Source: SG8-40 sp963792855
GTDB taxonomy: Bacteria > Pseudomonadota > Gammaproteobacteria > Burkholderiales > Eutrophovitaceae
Length of the DNA stretch: 20,114 nt
Direction of reading: 5' to 3'
NCBI GenBank assembly: GCA_963792855.1
Contig: CAWBXZ010000020.1
Span: 1 to 20,114, forward strand
The notes beneath the pieces are model-generated. The model was not told the DNA's origin, did no database searches, and saw only the letters and a program-made list of their open reading frames with translations. The position numbers were made by a program, and so were the translations under genes. This document shows positions 15,413 to 20,114 of the stretch, one piece after another. Every line of letters starts with the position of its first letter. The first letter of the stretch is position 1.

Positions 15413-16501
15413 CTATGTCTCGGCTGACGTCATCGCGTCCCCAGTGAGTATTTTAAAAAGAGGCCCATTGATGTAATAGTTGGAGCGGCCAATTTTTTGT
15501 TTTTCGAGAAATCCCGCTCTCGTCAGCGCTTCGAGATATTTGGTAGCCGTTAGACGAGAAACGTCCAGATCGCGTTGGACAAATTCGATTTTTGTGTAGG
15601 GATGCGAGAACAGGTTGTTGATCAGGTCCTGGCTGTAGAATTTGTGCTGCGCACGGATTCGGTGTTTGTAATCGAGTAGTAACGCCTTAATAGCCTGGAT
15701 GACATTGATGCCCTCTCGCGCAGTTTGCTCCACTGCGGTCAACATGTATAACACCCACTCTTCCCAGCAGTCGCTATCGCGCACCGCTTGCAGCAGCCGA
15801 TAGTACTCACTCTTGGTACGGACAATATGACGGCTCATGTAGAGCACAGGGATGTCGAGAAGGCCGTGCTTGACAAGGTAGAGCACGTTGACAATGCGAC
15901 CAGTACGGCCGTTGCCGTCATAGAAGGGATGGATGCTCTCGAACTGATGATGGATGAGCGCCATTTTGATCAATGGATCAGCGTCGAACAGGGCATCTTC
16001 GTTGATGAAACGCTCTAGCCCACCCATCAGTTCGGCAATGACATTGGCGTCTTGCGGTGGAGTGAACACCGTGCGTCCACTGGAACTCTTGAGCGCCGTG
16101 CCCGGTAGTTTGCGGAAGCCGGCGTTGTTTTGCTCCAGTTCAGCCTGTATTTGCAGGATATGGTTGTTAGTCAGCAGATGGGTTTGCTGAACGGCTTCAA
16201 AGCCGACGCGGAGCGCTTGCCGGTACCGGGCAACCTCTTTGCTGGCCGACCCCGTTGCAGCCTCCGGGTAGGCAGCATCTCGAAACAGTTCGTCGTGCGT
16301 GGTCACGATGTTTTCTATGGCCGAGCTGTCCTTGGCTTCCTGCAGGCCAAGTGTGTTGATGAGGATGCCCTGGTTAGGCATGGAGGCAGCGACACCCTTG
16401 AGTTCGGCCAGCCCCCGACTTGCCGCGTTCAGTCTTCTGAGTATGTCGGGCCGCTCTAAGCGGGCGGGCTGCAGGTCGGTCAGCGGTCGGATTTCAGTCA
16501 T
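15413..16501 (-). CDS. Fic-domain protein, class II (N-terminal inhibitory helix), with C-terminal winged helix
   Basis: This 362-residue protein is a likely AMP-transferase. ATG 16501 starts MTEIRPLTDLQPARLERPDI. The inhibitory motif (S/T)xxxE(G/N) is SSAIEN (59-64), placed N-terminal to the Fic core, which defines class II; Glu 63 would block ATP binding until relieved. The core motif is HPFYDGNGRTGR (191-202), with catalytic His 191 and all phosphate-binding residues, so it should be active. The flap segment (GRTVFTPPQDANVIAELM) is also typical. Residues about 290-355 (IEFVQRDLDVSRLTATKYLEALTRAGFLEKQKIGRSNYY) form a winged helix like those of Fic regulators that bind DNA. It is more AT-rich than its neighbours, which suggests horizontal transfer. 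Targets are unknown. Confidence 0.93.
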   Translation of the reverse strand: MTEIRPLTDLQPARLERPDILRRLNAASRGLAELKGVAASMPNQGILINTLGLQEAKDSSAIENIVTTHDELFRDAAYPEAATGSASKEVARYRQALRVGFEAVQQTHLLTNNHILQIQAELEQNNAGFRKLPGTALKSSSGRTVFTPPQDANVIAELMGGLERFINEDALFDADPLIKMALIHHQFESIHPFYDGNGRTGRIVNVLYLVKHGLLDIPVLYMSRHIVRTKSEYYRLLQAVRDSDCWEEWVLYMLTAVEQTAREGINVIQAIKALLLDYKHRIRAQHKFYSQDLINNLFSHPYTKIEFVQRDLDVSRLTATKYLEALTRAGFLEKQKIGRSNYYINGPLFKILTGDAMTSAET

Positions 16502-16542
16502 TTCCTGGCGAACGAGCGATAATATGTATAGGTAATCGGTAT

Positions 16543-16572
16543 TTTATATACATGTCTGCTCCAACATGTAAA
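16543..16572 (-). promoter_or_regulatory. Likely promoter of the Fic gene with ACATGT half-sites
   Basis: On the minus strand, TTTACA (16572-16567) is followed after 16-18 bases by TATATA/TATAAA (about 16550-16543), a good sigma-70 pair, 41 or more bases before the Fic start. Two ACATGT palindromes (16550-16555 and 16564-16569) fill the spacer and could bind a repressor, perhaps the Fic protein's own winged helix; that is a guess. Confidence 0.45.
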
Positions 16573-16747
16573 GAAAACCGGCCTCTTGTTGCCGAATGGC
16601 CGTCAGGAGTTGTGCTGGTTCGTCTCCCGTTTGCTGAATCTGCGTGCTGCCGCATGCTAACCACAAGCGCCTTTCGTGAAGCAGCCATTTCGCCCTCGAC
16701 CCTCCCTCTTTAGGCGTTACGAAGGGGGGCCAGCATCCAACTCGTGA

Positions 16748-16912
16748 GACGCAAAGCTTGGGCTGGTCGAACCCCAGTTAGAAGCGTTGGAATCACAGTT
16801 ACCCATCAGTCGCGATTCACTGATCGCGAATGCTTTGCTCGAGCGCATGCGAAGCCGTGAACAAGGCACCGTCAATTTGGCGGGTCAACTCGCAATTGGT
16901 CAGCGAGCTTAG
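16748..16912 (+). pseudogene. Possible 3' fragment of an unidentified gene
   Basis: The frame between TGA 16745 and TAG 16910-16912 reads LGLVEPQLEALESQLPIS, then RDSLIANALLERMRSR, then EQGTVNLAGQLAIGQRA. Its amphipathic, Leu/Glu-rich composition looks like a real protein C-terminus, unlike the chance frames around it. There is no ATG or GTG start with a ribosome binding site. It may be the tail of a gene destroyed upstream. No family is recognised. Confidence 0.25.
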
Positions 16913-16951
16913 GCGTGATGAAAGCTACCGGGGTCCAAGGGCAACTCGCAC

Positions 16952-18525
16952 TCAGGAACTGCAGGACAGCATCGAGCAGCCGGCGCGGGTGCGCGCCCAG
17001 TCGGGCCGGCGGGCCGCGAAGTGTTCACGGCCGGGCTGCTCGTCATAGGGCCGGCGCATGACGTCGAGCAACTCGTGAATACCCGCATAGTCGCCCTGCC
17101 CGGCCCGGTCGATGGCCTGCTGCGCGAGGTAGTTGCGCAGGACATATCTGGGATTGGCCTTGCGCATTTTCTCGCGCCGCCGCTCTGCTGACAGCGTGTC
17201 GTCGCGCAGACGTGCAGCGTAGCGCCGCAGCCAGTCATTGAATTCCGGCTCTGCCCGTTTGCGTTTGGCTTCGTCATAGAACGCGTCTTCGAGCGGCGCC
17301 AGTGACGGTTTCTCCGCATCGACAGCGCAGAGCGCGCGGAAGAAGATGGTCATGTCGACTTCGGCTGCTTGCATCAAGCCGTGCAAGCCCTGCATCAGCA
17401 TCAGGTCGTCTTCACGGCATTCGGCAAGGCCGAGTTTGGCGGCAACGTCGTTGCGCGTGGCTGCGTTGTAGGTGTCGGCGTAACGTTGCAGCCCGTCCTT
17501 CAGCGGTTCGATGGATCGCAAATGCGGGCGCCAGCGCGTTCGCGAGCTGGCCCAGGTTCCAGTAGGCGATCTCGGCCTGCTGACCGAAGCGGTAGCGCCG
17601 GCCGCCGGCATCGGTGGTGTTGGGCGTCCAGTCCGGGTCGAAGTTGTCGATCCAGCCGTAGGGCCCGTAGTCGATGGTGAGCCCGAGGATCGACATGTTG
17701 TCGGTGTTCATCACGCCGTGCACGAAGCCGACGCGCATCCAGTGCGCGATCATGCGCGCGGTGCGCTCGCAGACCTCGCCGAACCAGTCGGCGCGAGCTG
17801 CTCGCTGCCGGTGCTGCCGTTCGCCGAGATCGGGGAAGTCGCGTGCGATCGTGAAGTCGACGAGCTTGCTCAGCAGCGCGACGTCGCCGCGCGCCGCCGG
17901 CAGCTCGAAGTTGCCGAAGCGGATGAACGAGGGCGCGACACGGCACACGATGGCGCCGGGCTCGGCCTGCGGCCGGCCGTCGTAGAACATGTCGCGGACC
18001 ACGTCTTCGCCGGTCGCCACCAGGCACAGCGCGCGCGTGGTCGGCACGCCGAGATGGTGCATCGCCTCGCTGCAGAGGAACTCGCGGATCGACGAACGCA
18101 GCACGGCGCGGCCGTCGGCGCTGCGCGAGATACGGCGTCGGCCCGGCGCCCTTCAGCTGCAGCTCCCAGCGCTGGCCCGCGCGTTGACCGATTCGCCGAG
18201 CGTGATGGCGCGGCCGTCGCCGAGCTGTCCCGCCCAGTTGCCGAACTGGTGGCCGCCGTAGTTGGCGGCGTACGGCTGCAGCCGGCCGACGAGCAGCGTT
18301 GCCGCCAAACACCTGGGCGAAGTCCGGTGATGCATGTACCTGCGCGTCGGATGCCGAGGAGCGCCGCCACCTCCGCGAGTGGGCGATGAGTCGGGGCTGC
18401 GGTACCGGGGTCGGGTGACGCGCGAGTAGCAGCGCTCCGGCACCTGTCGCACGCGCGGACCGGATTCCCGGTCGGCGGGCAGCTGCGCACGAAGCTATTG
18501 TCGAATTGGCAGCGGATTGCAGCAT
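16952..18525 (-). pseudogene. selO: SelO (YdiU/UPF0061) protein adenylyltransferase, broken by multiple frameshifts
   Basis: SelO is a pseudokinase-fold enzyme that transfers AMP to Ser/Thr/Tyr of target proteins. ATG 18525 gives MLQSAANSTI, and the end at 16952-16954 gives the family C-terminus CSMLSCSS. Between them all the family blocks are present, but in different frames: VRQVPERCYSRVT, PRLIAHS, EVAALLG, SPDFAQVFGGN, QPYAANYGGHQFGNWAGQLG, GQRWELQLKGAGPTPY, LRSSIREFLCSEAMHHLGVP, FGNFELPAARGD, HGVMNTDNMSILGLTIDYGP (with the catalytic-loop region) and EPLKDGLQRYAD. Frame changes are needed near 17518, 18133, 18178 and 18297, and at several places between 18330 and 18500. Either the gene is a true pseudogene or this stretch is badly sequenced. 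Confidence 0.9.
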
Positions 18526-20114
18526 GGTACCTGGATGCTAAGGCGAGACGAAGCGGAACAACTGGTCTGGAGTTAGGGTGGAACGACCATGGAAGTGCCG
18601 GGTGAAGACAACGTCACCCGGTAAAGCCAGCTCGGACGTCCTCGGGTTCCGCCTCCGCGGCACCTTCAATACACTTCCACCGTCGCCTTCCGCACCTGGC
18701 GGTACCTGCGCAGGTCGGCCATGATCCACGGGAAGGCGCCATCCGACGACGCTTCGGACTTCTACTGGAAGTCTCGATGTTGGTATTGAACAGGATGTAG
18801 GAGTTGATGTCTTCGAGTTTTCGAAGATCAATCTTGACGACAACTGCCTTCCGGCTCGGGGTTCGGGACAGCCGGTCAGTGCGTGGCCAGAATCTACGGG
18901 TAGATGCTTCATCGTCATGCCTTCGAACGCTGGATCGTGTAACGCAAGATCAGAATTCCAGGCGACAACCCGCGCCCGCGCCTTCGTACTGGAGAACAGG
19001 ACTGCCGCTGTGTGCGGCACGCCAGAGCACGATGTACTGGTCCTGGCCGCCGTATCGGAAGCGTCGTAGACGATTCCGCCTGCTGCAACAGCGCCAGCAG
19101 ATGGTGCTCGACGGCGAGCATCATCGGCGTAGACCGAAAGCCAGGCACAGGCACCTCCGCTGCGGCGGGCAACGGCGGCGAACGGCCGCTTCGCCGATCC
19201 GCCATGGCCGCTCCAGCCGGGCGGCGGGTTTGTCGACGGAGTAAAGATCTTCAGGTCGAGGATGAAGCCTGGAGCCGAATGTTCGATCTGATCGGCGTAG
19301 GCGAAGTCGCTGTGGATTGTGGTGCCGTAGATGATCGAGATGGGCCGTTCGTCCGTTCGCTGCAAGGGCACGCGTACGCTGATTGACCTGCGGAATGCCG
19401 ATACCGTGGCTGATGGAAGATCGCCCCGCCCTGGTGTCCGCCAGAGCTTTAGTTTCGTGCGGCGTGTTCATATAAACCGATGGTGCGGCAGCACGAAGCG
19501 CGGTGCATTTTCTCTTTTCCTTTTGACGAGAAAAGCGCACTGTCGGGCAGTCGCGGCTCTGAGCTGATCGAAAAGGGTTGTCGAGGAGCGGAATCGCTGG
19601 AGCACGAAACGGTCTCGATGCAACTGACCGGCATCGAAAGTGATGGCGCTGTGCTGGCTGCATGATGACTTCCGACATGCGTCCGCCTAGTTCACCAACG
19701 CTCTCAACCTGGTAGACCGCGCGCGAGCAACGATGGTCCGACGAGGAAGGGTATCCGAGCGCGCCGAGCGCCGAGGAACATCGCCCACCAGAACGTGCTC
19801 AGCAAGTTGTCGTGGCTGAAACGTACCGACGCTGAACACGTGATCGCGCTGGTACGGGGATGACCAGTGCGCCAAGTATCGTGGTCTTTGGCCAACTTCG
19901 TACTGGACGGGCAATCTGTGACGCAATATTCCGCTGTCACCGGACAGTACCCTGGCCAAGCGCAATGGTGCCGGCGAAGCATGTATCCGAGATGATCATT
20001 CTGGTCAGCAGGTTCGCCATCATCGGCATGTTGCTGATGGAACCTGGCCAGAAAGACAGGGGGATGCGGAACACTGACCAGAAAGTCACCAGCCGTGCCG
20101 GAGCTGGTGGAAAC
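18526..20114. other. 1.6 kb with no recognisable gene
   Basis: All frames on both strands are interrupted, and no family motif can be identified. A minus-strand frame (18538-19371) is open for 277 codons but has the Arg/Pro/Ser-rich look of a GC-driven chance frame. Short protein-like pieces appear in shifting minus frames (KIDLRKLEDINSYILFNTN near 18800) and a plus frame (GSELIEKGCRGAESLE near 19570). This suggests one or more decayed or error-ridden genes, continuing the state of the adjacent SelO gene. Confidence 0.4.

Noticed and set aside
16740..16790. A tRNA-like GGTCGAACCCC stretch near 16768
   Set aside because: No acceptor stem, anticodon arm or D-arm can be folded around it.
16809..16830. 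A TCGCGAT/ATCGCGA inverted repeat resembling the operator core at 9968-9984
   Set aside because: The arms are separated by six bases, it has no outer dyad, and it lies within a protein-like frame rather than ahead of a gene. The likeness is probably chance.
18538..19371. A 277-codon minus-strand open frame downstream of SelO
   Set aside because: No recognisable motif, no ribosome binding site, and composition typical of a GC-rich chance frame. It is kept only as part of the unassigned end region.
1..20114. CRISPR arrays, rRNA, tRNA, integrase/att sites or insertion sequences
   Set aside because: No regularly spaced repeats, RNA gene cores, transposase or integrase motifs, or terminal inverted repeats were seen on either strand.

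Overview
The window looks like a chromosomal segment of a Gram-negative pseudomonadote (alpha- or gammaproteobacterial type; I cannot place it further). The reasons are fairly high GC, Shine-Dalgarno starts, Sec and lipoprotein signal peptides, a four-gene polyamine-type ABC importer, a periplasmic PQQ alcohol dehydrogenase next to a c-type cytochrome, and a SelO homologue. There are no rRNA or tRNA genes, no CRISPR array, and no transposase that I can recognise.

Layout, left to right. (1) 1-1390 is eroded. It holds the tail of a possible PD-(D/E)XK nuclease, a frameshifted and truncated FAD-dependent amine oxidoreductase (dimethylglycine/sarcosine dehydrogenase type), and a METTL27-type methyltransferase with one frameshift. 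(2) 1707-6254 is an ABC importer of the spermidine/putrescine type in the order ATPase, binding protein, permease 1, permease 2. A strong hairpin with a T-run lies between the binding protein and the permeases, and permease 1 carries a single-base frameshift. (3) 6315-8558, on the minus strand, holds two exported or lipoprotein genes of unknown function and an aldo/keto reductase. (4) 8727-9948, on the minus strand, is an overlapping pair made of a helix-turn-helix protein and an AbiEii-like nucleotidyltransferase. A 35-bp near-perfect palindrome precedes the pair. It is bracketed by two direct copies of a ~303-bp segment: the 5' part of the intact aldo/keto reductase on one side and a truncated duplicate (10113-10415) on the other. 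(5) 10946-13250 encodes a PQQ alcohol dehydrogenase with the Asp-x-Asp signature of lanthanide-dependent enzymes, a strong terminator, and a mono-haem cytochrome c that is its likely electron acceptor. (6) 13557-14931 holds a SAM methyltransferase and an 80-residue secreted protein with three short internal repeats and its own terminator. (7) 15413-18525, on the minus strand, has an intact class II Fic protein followed by a SelO gene broken by many frameshifts. Both families are AMPylases. (8) 18526-20114 has no recognisable gene.

How the parts work together. The importer, the amine oxidoreductase relic and the methyltransferase may be the remains of an amine-uptake and catabolism locus. The PQQ enzyme and the cytochrome form a periplasmic alcohol-oxidation module. 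The HTH/nucleotidyltransferase pair is the best candidate for a little-described system, because it combines overlapping genes, its own palindromic operator and flanking duplicated host sequence.

A caution applies throughout. Several conserved genes are broken by single-base indels, and these cluster at the window ends. From sequence alone I cannot separate genuine pseudogenes from sequencing error in a poorly covered contig.
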